DNA of 64,000 bases, from contig NZ_FOSG01000004.1 of NCBI RefSeq assembly GCF_900114215.1, positions 248,001 to 312,000 of the forward strand, given 5' to 3'. The notes beneath the pieces were generated by a model that saw only the letters and a list, made by a program, of their open reading frames with translations, was not told where the DNA came from and searched no databases. Of the stretch, positions 1 through 8,581 are shown one piece after another. The first letter of the stretch is position 1. Each line of letters opens with the position of its first letter. The position numbers and the translations under genes are program-made. The stretch is from Streptomyces mangrovi (GTDB lineage Bacteria > Actinomycetota > Actinomycetes > Streptomycetales > Streptomycetaceae).

Positions 1-724
1 CGAGCATCGCCCCGCCCTCGGCGGGGACGAAGCCGCGGGCGGCCGGGGTGAAGGGGCGGTAGGCGCGCTCGGGGTCGTCCCCGGTGCTGAGTTCGGGGTA
101 GCCCAGCTGGCAGACCATCGAGTACGGGGCCAGCGGCGCCTCGGCCGCACCGGCGACGACGGTGTCGGTGCCGCGCACCACGGCGCGGGCGGCGTGCGCC
201 AGGGCGTCCAGACCGCCCGACTCGTCGGCGGCCACCACACCGCAGGGCCCCTTGAAACCGCCGCGGATGGAGATCTGGCCGGTGCTGGCCGCGTAGAACC
301 AGGCGATGGACTGGTACGGGCCGACGTGGCGCGAGCCCTGCCCCCACAGCTTCTGCAGTTCGCGCTGCCCGAACTCGCCACCGCCGGACCCCGCGGCGGT
401 GACCACGCCCACCGAGTACGGGGAGCCGATGTCGGCGCGGCCGAGCCGGGCGTCCTCCAGGGCGAGCGAGGTGGCTGCCATCGCGAAGTGGGTGAACCGG
501 TCGGTCTGGACGAGGTGGCTGCCCTCGATCACGGCGGCCGGGTCGAAACCGCGGACCTCGCCCGCGACCTTCAGCGGCAGATGGCCGCAGCCCTCCCGGG
601 AGACGTGGTCCAGGAGGCTGTGGCCCTCCGCGGCCGACTTCCAGAAGGCGTCCGCGCCGACTCCGCCCGGTGAGACGACTCCGATGCCGGTGACGACCGC
701 GCGCCGCGCGCCTGGCGGGTTCAT
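1..724 (-). CDS. whiE-ORFIV: Type II PKS chain length factor (KS-beta), truncated by window edge
   Basis: This is the N-terminal 241 codons of a chain length factor, the catalytically silent partner of KS-alpha that sets polyketide length. The protein begins [21 protein letters not shown] and has the thiolase-fold pattern of KS-alpha. The cysteine position of KS-alpha is occupied here by Glu168, in the motif [12 protein letters not shown] (about residues 163-174). Most chain length factors carry Gln at this place. The ATG at 724-722 overlaps the KS-alpha stop in an ATGA, so the two are translationally coupled and should be made in equal amounts. The gene order matches the whiE spore pigment cluster, where this would be ORFIV. 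The C-terminal half and the ACP and cyclase genes lie outside the window. Confidence 0.93.
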   Translation of the reverse strand, partial: MNPPGARRAVVTGIGVVSPGGVGADAFWKSAAEGHSLLDHVSREGCGHLPLKVAGEVRGFDPAAVIEGSHLVQTDRFTHFAMAATSLALEDARLGRADIGSPYSVGVVTAAGSGGGEFGQRELQKLWGQGSRHVGPYQSIAWFYAASTGQISIRGGFKGPCGVVAADESGGLDALAHAARAVVRGTDTVVAGAAEAPLAPYSMVCQLGYPELSTGDDPERAYRPFTPAARGFVPAEGGAML

Positions 725-1989
725 GGTGTCCTCCAGCCCGGCCCGCTCAGCACCACCGCGGACTGGAAGCCGCCGAAGCCGCTGCCCACCGACAGCACGT
801 TCCGCAGTCTCCGCTCACGCGCCGCGCGCGGCACGTAGTCCAGGTCGCACTCGGGGTCCGGGGTCTCGTAGTTCGCGGTGGGCGGCACCACCTGGCGGTC
901 CAGGGCCAGGACGCAGGCGGCGACCTCGATGGAGCCGATGGCGCCGAGGGAGTGGCCCACCATGGATTTGATCGAGCTCATGGGCGTGCCGTAGGCGTGG
1001 GCGCCCAGGGACCGCTTGACCGCCGCGGTCTCGTGGCGGTCGTTCTGCCGGGTGCCCGAGCCGTGCGCGTTGACGTAGTCGATGTCCGAGCCGTCCAGGC
1101 GGGCGTGGTCCAGGGCGGTGTCGATCGCCCGCGCCATCTCCAGGCCCTCACCGGTCAGTCCGGTCATGTGGTAGGCGTTGCCGTAGGTGGCGTAGCCGGT
1201 GATCTCGCAGTACACGCGCGCGCCGCGGGCCCGGGCGTGCTCCAGCTCCTCCAGTACCAGCACCGCGCCGCCCTCTCCCATCACGAAGCCGTCGCGGTCG
1301 GCGTCGAACGGCCGGGACGCGTGCGCGGGGTCGTCGTTGTTGGGGGAGGTGGCCTTGATGGCGTCGAAACAGGCCATGCTGATCGGTGAGATCGGGGAGT
1401 CCGCCGCGCCGGCGAGGCAGACGTCGATGCGGCCCTCCTCGATGGCGTGGAAGGCGTAACCGAGGGCGTCCAGCCCGGAGGTGCAGCCGGTGGACACGGT
1501 CTGCACCGGGCCGCGGGCGCCGAACTCCTCCGCGACCGCCGAGGCGAGCGTGCTGGGGGAGAACGCCCGGTGCAGGTGCGCACCGGCCTGCCGGTGGTCG
1601 ACGTCCCAGCGGGAGCCGCGCTCGCTGACCAGGACGTAGTCGTGCTCCAGCCGGGTGGTGCCGCCGACCGCGGTGCCCAGGCTGACACCCAGGCGCCAGG
1701 GGTCCTCGTGCTCCGTCCGCAGACCGGCGTCGCCGACCGCCTCCGCCGCGGCGACCAGCGCGAACTGCACGTAGCGGTCGCAGCGTTCGGTCTGCTGCAC
1801 TGTCAGGCCGTGCGCCAGTGGCTCGAAATCGCACTCCGCGGCGATCCGTGAGCGCAGGCCCGCCGGGTCGAAGAGGGTGATGCCCCGGGTCGCGGTGCGG
1901 CCGTTCGCCAGCAGGTCCCAGAAGGCCTCGGCGCCGATACCGCCCGGTGCCACCACGCCCAGACCGGTGACGGCCACGCGTCGTGTCAC
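721..1989 (-). CDS. whiE-ORFIII: Type II PKS ketosynthase alpha subunit (whiE ORFIII-like)
   Basis: The 422-residue protein is a full-length beta-ketoacyl synthase that carries out decarboxylative condensation of malonyl-ACP to build an aromatic polyketide. The catalytic triad is complete: Cys169 in TGCTSGLDA, His309 in NAHGSGT and His346 in VGHSLGA. It starts at a GTG (1989-1987) overlapping the stop of the upstream cupin gene as GTGA, and its own stop overlaps the next gene. The family, the coupled order cupin - KS-alpha - CLF and the SchA/CurD-like gene upstream identify a spore-pigment (whiE, sch, cur) type cluster rather than an antibiotic cluster. Expression is expected late, in sporulating aerial hyphae, by analogy with whiE. 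Confidence 0.95.
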   Translation of the reverse strand: MTRRVAVTGLGVVAPGGIGAEAFWDLLANGRTATRGITLFDPAGLRSRIAAECDFEPLAHGLTVQQTERCDRYVQFALVAAAEAVGDAGLRTEHEDPWRLGVSLGTAVGGTTRLEHDYVLVSERGSRWDVDHRQAGAHLHRAFSPSTLASAVAEEFGARGPVQTVSTGCTSGLDALGYAFHAIEEGRIDVCLAGAADSPISPISMACFDAIKATSPNNDDPAHASRPFDADRDGFVMGEGGAVLVLEELEHARARGARVYCEITGYATYGNAYHMTGLTGEGLEMARAIDTALDHARLDGSDIDYVNAHGSGTRQNDRHETAAVKRSLGAHAYGTPMSSIKSMVGHSLGAIGSIEVAACVLALDRQVVPPTANYETPDPECDLDYVPRAARERRLRNVLSVGSGFGGFQSAVVLSGPGWRTP

Positions 1990-2429
1990 GAGGACGCTCC
2001 GGTGGGCTGCGCGGCCCGGTCGCCGACGGCGGGGTCGTCTGCCGGAGTCTCCTCGGTGTCGACGTGCCCGAGCTCCGGGCGGGGGGCCAGCGGCCCCAGG
2101 TGGAAGACCAGGCGCGCCTCGGTGTCGCCGACGTTGCGGAACCGGTGCCGCATGTACGCGGGGATCATCAGGCCCTGGTCGGGGGCGAGGGGGTGGGGCT
2201 CCCCGTCCAGGTCCACCTCGAGGCGGCCGCTGACGACGTACACGAACTCCTCGGAGTACGGGTGGTAGTGCTCGCCGATGCGGTCGCCGGGCTCCACGAT
2301 GGCCAGGCCCATGAATCCGCTGGTGGAGCCGACGGTGGTGGGGGTGAGCATGGCGCGCAGATCGCCTCCGCGCCTGCGGTTGGGCGCGGTCTGGGAGAGG
2401 TCGACGATGCGTGGGGGCTGCTGGGTCAT
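1986..2429 (-). CDS. whiE-ORFII: Cupin-domain protein of spore pigment cluster (whiE ORFII-like)
   Basis: This 147-residue single-domain cupin has the metal-binding pattern [17 protein letters not shown] (about residues 52-68) followed by the second motif around [14 protein letters not shown]. The family is typically metal-binding; in spore pigment clusters its exact reaction is not settled, though a role in tailoring or cyclising the polyketide is assumed. Its GTGA overlap with KS-alpha and its position second in the operon match whiE ORFII. The C-terminal tail of about 30 residues is acidic and low in complexity. Confidence 0.9.
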   Translation of the reverse strand: MTQQPPRIVDLSQTAPNRRRGGDLRAMLTPTTVGSTSGFMGLAIVEPGDRIGEHYHPYSEEFVYVVSGRLEVDLDGEPHPLAPDQGLMIPAYMRHRFRNVGDTEARLVFHLGPLAPRPELGHVDTEETPADDPAVGDRAAQPTGASS

Positions 2430-2505
2430 GGTCGTTCGCTCCGTGGGAGTGGAAAGGTGCGGGCGGTGTGCGGGCGGGGCCGGCCGGCGCCGCGGTCGGC
2501 GGGGG

Positions 2506-3717
2506 TCAGGAGTGCGGTGCTCTCCGGTCGGTGAGCAGGCGCATGCCGGCGTGCGCCAGCAGGCGCAGGAGGCCGCGCTCGTCCGCCGGGGGACGGTCGA
2601 GGCCGAGGGCTTCGAGGTCGAGCAGGCCGGCTGCCCCGGTGAGGGCGCCCGGTTCGCCGAGGCCGAGGGCCCGGGCGGGAACGGAGTCCGGTTCGGCCTC
2701 CAGTTCGACCATCCGTACGACGATGTCGTCGCGCTGGAAGACGGTGACGGCGCGGACCGGGTCGTGCGGGTCGTTCGCGGCGCTCTCGTCCTGCTGGGCG
2801 ATCAGCCGCGCCAGGTCCGTGCCGTGGCCCTCCCGGGCCGGGTAGTACAGGGCGTGCCGGCGGGTCCGGGGCGACCCCGGCCCGCCGGACGCGGCGCGGT
2901 GCACGGCCGGCATCGCCGCACGGGTGAGGAAGACCCGGGCGGACTGCGGATCGCCGAGGTCCCGTTCCCGCTCCAGGTGGGGGGCGAGGGCCTCCTCGAC
3001 CGCACGGACCTCGGGCCGGCCGATGGCGTGGCCGAGGGCGGCGGACAGATCGCCCCGCACCTCGACGGTCTGCACGACCCTGTCGCCGTGCAGGAACACC
3101 GAGGTGCGCAGTAGCCGGGTGGCGTCGTCCACCTCGGGGTCGGGCGGGTCGAAGGCGGACAGGATCTCCGCGACCTTGGACTCGCTGCCGGGCCGGACGG
3201 TGTAGGTCAGGGCGTGGTGCACCGTGCCGTCGCCCAGGCGGACGGGCGGCCGCGGCGTCTCCCCGCCCGGAGCGACCGCGGTGTGCCCGCCGCCGCGGGT
3301 CTCCCTGAGGATGCCGAAACGCAGCGGCCGCATGGTGCGGACGCAGGCGCGCAGCGGTCTGACCGTCTCCAGGTGCTCCTCGCTGTTCACCCAGGAGAGG
3401 AAGGGCGGTGCGCTCTCCCACTCGCTGGTGATGAGCCACTGGGACGGGTTCTCGATGGACTGGCAGAGCTGGTCGCTGATGTGGCCGGGCACGGAGGCCA
3501 CCTGGGCGCACATGCGCTCGTAGGCGTCGAGGAAGCGCTGCTGGGCTCCCTCCTGAAGGTCCACCAGCAGGACGGCCCGGAGCCGGGAGCCGTCGAACAC
3601 CGACTGGGAGACACGGCCCGGCACCTGGGGCGCGCGACCCGAGACCGTCATCCTGGGAGCCTTTCCATTGGCGAACGGTGGGGCTGCCGAGGGCGTTGAC
3701 TCGGCGTCAGTCGTCAT
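2506..3717 (-). CDS. whiE-ORFI: SchA/CurD-like polyketide protein (whiE ORFI-like)
   Basis: This 403-residue protein is first in the spore-pigment operon. It contains three repeats with the ferredoxin-like dimeric alpha/beta-barrel (ABM) look: about residues 45-135 (RAVLLVDLQ onward), 165-265 ([10 protein letters not shown]) and 288-360 ([10 protein letters not shown]). This matches the SchA/CurD-like family found only in such clusters. Its catalytic role is unproven; quinone-forming oxygenation or cyclisation assistance is suggested for ABM proteins. The start at 3717 gives a low-complexity leader of about 25 residues, and an internal ATG at MTVSGRAP is an alternative. The promoter must lie in the 152-bp divergent region shared with the hydroxylase gene. 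Confidence 0.88.
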   Translation of the reverse strand: MTTDAESTPSAAPPFANGKAPRMTVSGRAPQVPGRVSQSVFDGSRLRAVLLVDLQEGAQQRFLDAYERMCAQVASVPGHISDQLCQSIENPSQWLITSEWESAPPFLSWVNSEEHLETVRPLRACVRTMRPLRFGILRETRGGGHTAVAPGGETPRPPVRLGDGTVHHALTYTVRPGSESKVAEILSAFDPPDPEVDDATRLLRTSVFLHGDRVVQTVEVRGDLSAALGHAIGRPEVRAVEEALAPHLERERDLGDPQSARVFLTRAAMPAVHRAASGGPGSPRTRRHALYYPAREGHGTDLARLIAQQDESAANDPHDPVRAVTVFQRDDIVVRMVELEAEPDSVPARALGLGEPGALTGAAGLLDLEALGLDRPPADERGLLRLLAHAGMRLLTDRRAPHS

Positions 3718-3869
3718 GAGAACTGATCATGTGATGCTCTTTCCGGACTCGCAAACCGTCAGAATCAACCGGGTGAAGGGCGAGCGAAGCGGACACCTCG
3801 GTGGCATCCATAACCGTCCGGGACGCGCGTGTGCACGTACCGGCGAAATCGATGTGCTGGAGGAAAGAC
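3718..3869. promoter_or_regulatory. Divergent promoter region of spore pigment cluster
   Basis: These 152 bp separate the minus-strand pigment operon from the plus-strand hydroxylase. The stretch 3718-3780 is clearly AT-richer than its neighbours. In S. coelicolor the equivalent region holds two sporulation promoters, and the ORFVIII-side one depends on sigma F. A GGGTGA at 3771-3776 could be part of a sigma F-like -10 element for the plus strand, but I see no convincing GTTT -35 partner, so the exact promoter is unassigned. A strong ribosome binding site, GGAGGA, lies at 3859-3864. Confidence 0.55.
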
Positions 3870-5510
3870 ATGAACGAAGAAGCCGACCACAAAACCCCCG
3901 TCCTCATCGTCGGTGGTTCCCTGGTGGGCCTGTCCGCCTCGCTGTTCCTCGGCCGCCTCGGTGTGCGGCACACGCTTGTCGAACGGCATGCGGGGACCTC
4001 GACCCACCCGCGGGGACGCGGCAACAACGTGCGGACGATGGAACTGTTCCGGGTGGCGGGCGTCGAACCGGGGATCAGGGAGGCGGCGTCGGTCCTGTCC
4101 GGCAACCACGGCATCCTCCAGACCCCCTCGCTGACCGGGGACGAGGGCCGGTGGCTGTTCCAGGAGATCGACCCAGGCGGCGCGCTCGCCCGCCTCAGCC
4201 CCAGCACCTGGTGCCTGTGCAGCCAGAACGACCTCGAACCGGTCCTGCTGGAGCGCGCCCGCGCACTCGGCGGCGACCTGCGGTTCTCCACCGAACTGAT
4301 GACGTTCGAGCCGGACTCGGACGGGGTCACGGCCGTGGTCAGGAGCAGGGAGACCGGGGAGCACACCACCGTCCGCGCCGACTACCTCGTCGCCGCGGAC
4401 GGCCCGCGCAGCCCGGTGCGCGAGAGCCTCGGCATCGGCCACAGCGGCCCCGGCGAGCTGTTCCACAACGTGAGCGTCACCTTCCGCTCCCGGGGGCTCG
4501 CCGACGTGGTGGGCGACCGGCGCTTCGTCATGTGCTACCTGACCGGCCCGGACGCGGACGGGGCGCTGCTGCCGGTCGACAACCGGGAGCACTGGGTCTT
4601 CCACATGCCCTGGCACCCCGAGAGAGGCGAGACGCTGGAGGAGTTCACCGACGAGCGGTGCGCCGAGCACATCCGCCGCGCGGTCGGCGTGTCCGGGATC
4701 GACGTGGAGATCACCGGAAGGGCGCCGTGGCACGCGGCGGAACGGGTGGCCCTGCGCTACGGGGCCGGCCGTGTCCTCCTGGCCGGCGACTCGGCCCACG
4801 AGATGTCCCCCACCGGCGCCTTCGGCTCCAACACCGGCATCCAGGACGCGCACAACCTGGCGTGGAAGCTGGCCGCCGTGCTCGGGGACTGGGCCGGGCC
4901 GGGCCTGCTGGAGACCTACGACGCCGAGCGCCGCCCGGTGGCGCAGGCCACCGCCGCCCGCGCCTCGGCGCGCTCCGCGGAGCACAAGCACCCCGGCTAC
5001 ACCCCGGCCCCCGGCGCGGAGGGCCGCGGTCCGCAGGGCGGCATTCTCGCCGTGGCCGTCGGATACCGCTACCCGCGGGGCGCCGTCGTGGGCACCGACC
5101 CCCGGACGCCGCCCGTTCCCGGGGAGCTGCGCCTGACGGGCGAGCCGGGCAGCCGGGCGCCCCACATGTGGCTGAGCCGCGCCGGAGAGCGGATCTCGAC
5201 CCTGGACCTGTACGAGCGCTCCCCGGTCCTGATCACCGGAGCCGGCACGGCGGCCGGGTGGTACGAGGCGGCCGGCCGGGTCGCCGAGAAGCTGTCCGTG
5301 CCGCTGACGCCGTACCGGATCGGAGCCGGGACGGACGCCGACCTCGTGCCCGAGGACGGTGCGGACTGGGCGCGCACCCACGGCACGGAGCCGGACGGCG
5401 CGGTGCTGGTGCGTCCCGACGGGTTCGTGGCGTGGCGCTCGGCCGGGCCGGTCCCGGACCCGGAGGAGGTGCTGCGCCGGGCCGTCTCGACGGTGCTGGC
5501 GCTGGACTGA
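3870..5510 (+). CDS. whiE-ORFVIII: FAD-dependent polyketide hydroxylase (whiE ORFVIII-like)
   Basis: This 546-residue aromatic-ring hydroxylase uses FAD and NAD(P)H to oxygenate the polyketide. The N-terminal Rossmann motif is VLIVGGSLVGLSASLFLG. The second FAD motif is LLAGDSAHEMSPTGAFGSN, and a C-terminal thioredoxin-like region follows (about residues 420-546), as in PheA/TetX-type monooxygenases. The ATG at 3870 has GGAGGA at 3859-3864; upstream in-frame starts lack a ribosome site. It is divergent from the pigment operon, exactly as ORFVIII is in whiE, where it modifies pigment colour late in spore maturation. Confidence 0.92.
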   Translation: MNEEADHKTPVLIVGGSLVGLSASLFLGRLGVRHTLVERHAGTSTHPRGRGNNVRTMELFRVAGVEPGIREAASVLSGNHGILQTPSLTGDEGRWLFQEIDPGGALARLSPSTWCLCSQNDLEPVLLERARALGGDLRFSTELMTFEPDSDGVTAVVRSRETGEHTTVRADYLVAADGPRSPVRESLGIGHSGPGELFHNVSVTFRSRGLADVVGDRRFVMCYLTGPDADGALLPVDNREHWVFHMPWHPERGETLEEFTDERCAEHIRRAVGVSGIDVEITGRAPWHAAERVALRYGAGRVLLAGDSAHEMSPTGAFGSNTGIQDAHNLAWKLAAVLGDWAGPGLLETYDAERRPVAQATAARASARSAEHKHPGYTPAPGAEGRGPQGGILAVAVGYRYPRGAVVGTDPRTPPVPGELRLTGEPGSRAPHMWLSRAGERISTLDLYERSPVLITGAGTAAGWYEAAGRVAEKLSVPLTPYRIGAGTDADLVPEDGADWARTHGTEPDGAVLVRPDGFVAWRSAGPVPDPEEVLRRAVSTVLALD

Positions 5511-5536
5511 CGGCCCCCGGCGGCGGGGTTCGTCCA

Positions 5537-5576
5537 CCCGGCCGGCCCGCAAAGATCACCCGGTGGGCCGGCCGGG
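5537..5576. terminator. Hairpin between convergent genes
   Basis: Perfect 12-bp arms, CCCGGCCGGCCC (5537-5548) and GGGCCGGCCGGG (5565-5576), flank a 16-nt loop. The hairpin lies between the convergent hydroxylase and ATPase genes and runs into the last codons of the latter. No U-tract is seen, as is common in Streptomyces. Confidence 0.6.
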
Positions 5577-5972
5577 CGGACGGAAGCAGGCGGTGACGGC
5601 CTTGCCGCCCGCGCAGGGGCGGGCCTCCCACTCGTCGGCCAGAGCGTCGACGAGGAACATGCCGCGCCCCGACGTCCGTTCGGCACTGGGGGAGCGGGGC
5701 GCGGGGAGGTCGGCCGAGGAGTCGCGCACGCTCACGTGCAGGCACCGGTTGTCCCACGTCAGCACCAACTGGGCGGCGCTGTGGGCGTGCACGTGCGCGT
5801 TGGTCACCAGCTCCGAGACGGTCAGCAGCACCGCGTCCACCGTCTCCGGGGCCGACTCCGTCCATCCCAGTGACTCCAGATGACCGCGCGCCCACTCCCG
5901 TGCGGCCCTCACCCCGCTGGCCACCGGCAGTGACCGAGCCCACCCCACGGCCCGCAGCGACGACTCGCACAC
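5556..5972 (-). CDS. RsbW-like ATP-binding protein (putative anti-sigma factor kinase)
   Basis: This 138-residue single GHKL ATPase domain resembles the RsbW/SpoIIAB type. The N-box is SELVTNAHVHAHS (about residues 53-65), the G1 region follows around VRDSSADLP, and the G2-like segment is GRGMFLVDALADEW. Such proteins bind a sigma factor or phosphorylate an STAS antagonist; Streptomyces has dozens with unknown partners. It is monocistronic here. An STAS protein gene lies 1.4 kb away at 7422, but nothing in the sequence links them directly. No sigma factor gene is adjacent. Confidence 0.85.
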   Translation of the reverse strand: MCESSLRAVGWARSLPVASGVRAAREWARGHLESLGWTESAPETVDAVLLTVSELVTNAHVHAHSAAQLVLTWDNRCLHVSVRDSSADLPAPRSPSAERTSGRGMFLVDALADEWEARPCAGGKAVTACFRPPGRPTG

Positions 5973-6138
5973 GACGGCCCACCTCCCTGCTCACTGCGGT
6001 ACTTCTGCCCCCGGCGGGCCGGTGCAAAATGGCGCGGCGCCCGCGACATCGGCGGGACGCCGGCGGGACATGGCCGGTCTGTGCCCGTGCCCGGGGGGTG
6101 GTGGCATGCCGCGCGGCGCCGGGGGGCACGAGCCCTCC

Positions 6139-7209
6139 ATGCGTTTGGCGGTTGTGGACGTGGGATCCAAGACGGTGCGGCTGGTGGTGGCCGACTGCGG
6201 CGGTGACATACCGCTGCCGGTGCACACGGCCAAGCGGCGGCTGAGGCTGGCCGAGTACGTGGGGCCGGACGGACGGCTCGGCGAGCGGGCGGTCGACGCC
6301 GTGGTGGCCGCGGTCGCCGAGGTGAGGGAGGAGTCTGCCCGCTGGGGGGTGGAGCAGCCCTTCGCCTTCGCCACCGCGGTCATCCGGGACGCGCCCAACC
6401 GCCACCAGATCCTGGAGGCCGTCCACAGCGGGACCGGGGTGCCCCTGTACGTCATGTCGGGTGTGACGGAAGGGGAGTTGTCGTTCCTGGCGGCCCGGCA
6501 GTGGATGGGCTGGCAGGCTGGCCCGATGGTGCTGCTGGACATCGGCGGCGGCTCGCTGGAGGTGGCCTTCGGCCGGGACAGGACGCCCGGCTTCGTGGCC
6601 TCCCTTCCGCTGGGCGCGGGACGGATGACGCGCGAGTACTTCGGGGAGGCGGACCCTCCGCCGGCCGGTGCGGTCAGGGAGCTGAGGCGCCGCGTACGCC
6701 ACGAGCTGCGGGACGTGGCGGTCCGGATCCACTGGGAGCGCCCCCGTACCGCCGTGGCCGTCTCGCGCACCTTCCAGCAGTTGGCCCGGCTGTGCGGGGC
6801 CCCTCCGGGGAAGCTGGGCCCCTTCGTCACCCGCCGCATCGAGCGCGGGGACCTCAAGGCGGCCGTGGAACGGCTGGCCCTGCTGCCCGCGGCCGCCCGC
6901 GCGGAGCTGCCCGGCATCTCCGCCGCCCGCGCCCGGCAGTCCCTGGCCGGAGCCGTGATAGCGCACACGGCCATGCGGTGCATGGAGATAGAGACCCTCA
7001 CACTCTCCCCGTGGGGGCTGCGCGAGGGTGTCATGCTCAGACAGATCCGGGAGCAGGCCCCGCTGTGGCACGAGGCCCCGGCTGGCATGCGCCGGACGGA
7101 CCCGTCCGGCGCATGCCAGCCGGGGCCGGCCCTGGCCCGGTCCCCGTCCGGCCGCCGCGGCCGGCCCGGTGAACGGGTGGTCAAGGACGTTGTGGTCCGG
7201 GAAGGCTGA
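6139..7209 (+). CDS. ppx: Exopolyphosphatase / Ppx-GppA family phosphatase
   Basis: The protein (356 residues from this start) belongs to the actin-fold Ppx/GppA family, which hydrolyses polyphosphate or pppGpp. Phosphate-1 motif: RLAVVDVGSKTVRLVVAD. Phosphate-2 motif: MVLLDIGGGSLEVAFG. The acidic catalytic segment around VTEGELSFL is also present. The domain normally ends near LREGVMLRQIRE; about 45 further residues, rich in Pro, Arg and Gly, are encoded by DNA that contains a long perfect palindrome (7073-7127 region). ATG 6139 is chosen because the family motif begins at once; in-frame ATGs at 6106 and 6022 would add low-complexity residues. It sits beside anti-sigma and STAS genes, so a stress role is plausible. 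Confidence 0.86.
   Translation: MRLAVVDVGSKTVRLVVADCGGDIPLPVHTAKRRLRLAEYVGPDGRLGERAVDAVVAAVAEVREESARWGVEQPFAFATAVIRDAPNRHQILEAVHSGTGVPLYVMSGVTEGELSFLAARQWMGWQAGPMVLLDIGGGSLEVAFGRDRTPGFVASLPLGAGRMTREYFGEADPPPAGAVRELRRRVRHELRDVAVRIHWERPRTAVAVSRTFQQLARLCGAPPGKLGPFVTRRIERGDLKAAVERLALLPAAARAELPGISAARARQSLAGAVIAHTAMRCMEIETLTLSPWGLREGVMLRQIREQAPLWHEAPAGMRRTDPSGACQPGPALARSPSGRRGRPGERVVKDVVVREG
7074..7127. repeat. Perfect inverted repeat inside 3' end of the Ppx gene
   Basis: Arms of 26 nt (7074-7099 and 7102-7127) are exact reverse complements around a 2-nt centre. The core reads GGCTGGCATGCGCCGGACG in the left arm. The palindrome lies within the reading frame, after the end of the conserved Ppx/GppA domain, so the frame probably reads through a former intergenic terminator or repeat element. 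Confidence 0.8.
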
Positions 7210-7304
7210 GGGGCCTGAGCCCGGCCGGGCTCACCGGCCCTCCACGCGGTGGCTTCGGCGGTCCCAGGACCCGATCGCCCCCGCGCCGCTTCACCCTGCC
7301 CTGC

Positions 7305-7348
7305 CCGCCCCTGCCCGGACCGGCGACCGCCGGTCCGGGCAGGGGCGG
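7305..7348. terminator. Strong hairpin downstream of Ppx gene
   Basis: Perfect 21-nt arms at 7305-7325 and 7328-7348 flank a 2-nt centre (core CCTGCCCGGACCGGCG). It lies about 95 bp after the Ppx stop and 73 bp before the STAS gene. It is best read as an intrinsic terminator, though its proximity to the next gene also allows an attenuator role. Confidence 0.65.
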
Positions 7349-7421
7349 TGGTGAGAAGCTGGAGGGAGAGGACGAAGACAGGCGCACAACCACCGCCGGT
7401 CGGCACACGGAGGAGGCCGTC

Positions 7422-7766
7422 ATGGCATCCGAGCCGCAACCCACCGCACGGGCACACCGCCCGAACCTGACCATCACCGAGGCCGGACGCCGCCGCACCG
7501 TGCTCAGCTTCTCCGGCCGACTGGACTCCGGAACACTCGGTGGACTGGAGGAGCGGCTCGTGGACCCGCGGCTGCTCGGCGCCCACGAAGTCGTGCTGGA
7601 GATGAACGATCTCGACCACCTCGACCTGGCATGTGCCTACGCCCTGCTCCGTGCGGCCACCGGACGGCCGGGGAACGCCGTACTGACCGTTCGCGGAGCC
7701 GGCCGGACCGTCCTGCGGACCCTGCACGACGTCGGCCTGGACACGGTCGCGGTGATCGAGGAGTGA
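7422..7766 (+). CDS. STAS-domain protein (degenerate anti-sigma factor antagonist)
   Basis: This 114-residue protein is a single STAS domain (about residues 15-110), the fold of SpoIIAA/RsbV antagonists that release sigma factors from RsbW-type kinases. The usual phosphorylation segment (F-M-D-S-S-G-L) reads HLDLACAYALL here. The aspartate is kept, but both serines are replaced by Leu and Ala, so this copy cannot be switched off by the canonical phosphorylation. It may be constitutive, bind another ligand, or act as a scaffold. GGAGG lies 7 nt before the ATG. The nearest RsbW-like gene is at 5556-5972. Confidence 0.8.
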   Translation: MASEPQPTARAHRPNLTITEAGRRRTVLSFSGRLDSGTLGGLEERLVDPRLLGAHEVVLEMNDLDHLDLACAYALLRAATGRPGNAVLTVRGAGRTVLRTLHDVGLDTVAVIEE

Positions 7767-7911
7767 CAGAGGGCGTCCCGCCCCGGCACACCCGGCACCG
7801 GCGCCCCGGACGAGGGAACGCGCACGCGGGCCGCCGATCTTTACGGGCCGGGGGCGGGACGCTACCGTCGGCCTCGCCGTTGTCAGCCCGACGCCGCCCG
7901 CTGGAGTCCCC

Positions 7912-8556
7912 ATGCGCCGAACCGTACTCGCAGCGGTTCTGATGTCCTTATCCCTGACCCTCACCGGTTGCGGCGCGGGAGGCGAGCCGGCCCCCTCGGC
8001 CACCCCCGGCCCCTCCGCCCCGGCGACCGCCGGACCCTCGCAAGCCGCGTCCGCCGGGCCGTCGGCGGTGCCGACCGGGAAGACCTTCGCCTGGCCGGAC
8101 GGCCTGGAGGCGACGGCGACGGTACTGGGACGGCTGCGTCCGGCCGACCGCACCGACGTCCAGGGCGGCACGGTGGACGAGAAGCGGCTGGCCGGGGCCC
8201 GCGAGAAGCTGCTGGGGCAGAGCGGCGAGCCGCTGGGGCTGCGCGTGGAGCTGACCAACAACGGCGATACGCCCCTCGACCTGGACGCGGTGGAGATCCA
8301 GTGGGTGGGAGTCGAGGTCGGCGGCATGGCCCGGAGGGCCGCCGCCGACGGCGGTTTCGAGGGCGAGCTGGCGCCGGGCGAGAGCGCCACGGAGCTGAGC
8401 GCCTGGGCCGTCCCCGACATCGTGGCCGTCGGCTACCAGGTGCTCGTATGGCCCGAGGGGGCCCGGAACGGCGCGGCCGGGCAGTTCTCCGGCGCCGTGC
8501 CGGGCGCCTCCCTCCGCCCGCCGCAGGGCGACGACCACGGCCACTTGGGCCACTAG
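7912..8556 (+). CDS. Putative lipoprotein with a TTA codon
   Basis: The 214-residue protein has a lipoprotein signal ending in the lipobox LTGC (Cys at residue 20), then a Pro/Ser/Ala-rich spacer (about 22-55). A small beta-rich domain of the DUF4352-like type follows (about 60-180, with VELTNNGDTPLDLDAVEIQW), the fold typical of surface-exposed ligand-binding lipoproteins. The tail GDDHGHLGH is His-rich. Codon 13 (7948-7950) is TTA, so translation is predicted to depend on the bldA tRNA. No function can be named. It ends 26 bp before the convergent dehydratase gene. Confidence 0.8.
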   Translation: MRRTVLAAVLMSLSLTLTGCGAGGEPAPSATPGPSAPATAGPSQAASAGPSAVPTGKTFAWPDGLEATATVLGRLRPADRTDVQGGTVDEKRLAGAREKLLGQSGEPLGLRVELTNNGDTPLDLDAVEIQWVGVEVGGMARRAAADGGFEGELAPGESATELSAWAVPDIVAVGYQVLVWPEGARNGAAGQFSGAVPGASLRPPQGDDHGHLGH

Positions 8557-8581
8557 CCAGGCGGGCGGTGTCCCGGCCGGA

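Noticed and set aside
3801..3869. Upstream in-frame start for the hydroxylase
   Set aside because: It lacks a ribosome site and adds residues before the Rossmann motif; ATG 3870 has GGAGGA at the right distance.
3765..5552. 595-codon minus-strand frame opposite the FAD hydroxylase
   Set aside because: The plus strand encodes a full hydroxylase with both FAD motifs, so the opposing frame is a compositional artefact.
5991..8420. An 809-codon open frame on the minus strand
   Set aside because: It lies opposite the Ppx, STAS and lipoprotein genes, is rich in Arg/Ser/Pro with no domain, and results from high-GC codon bias on the other strand.
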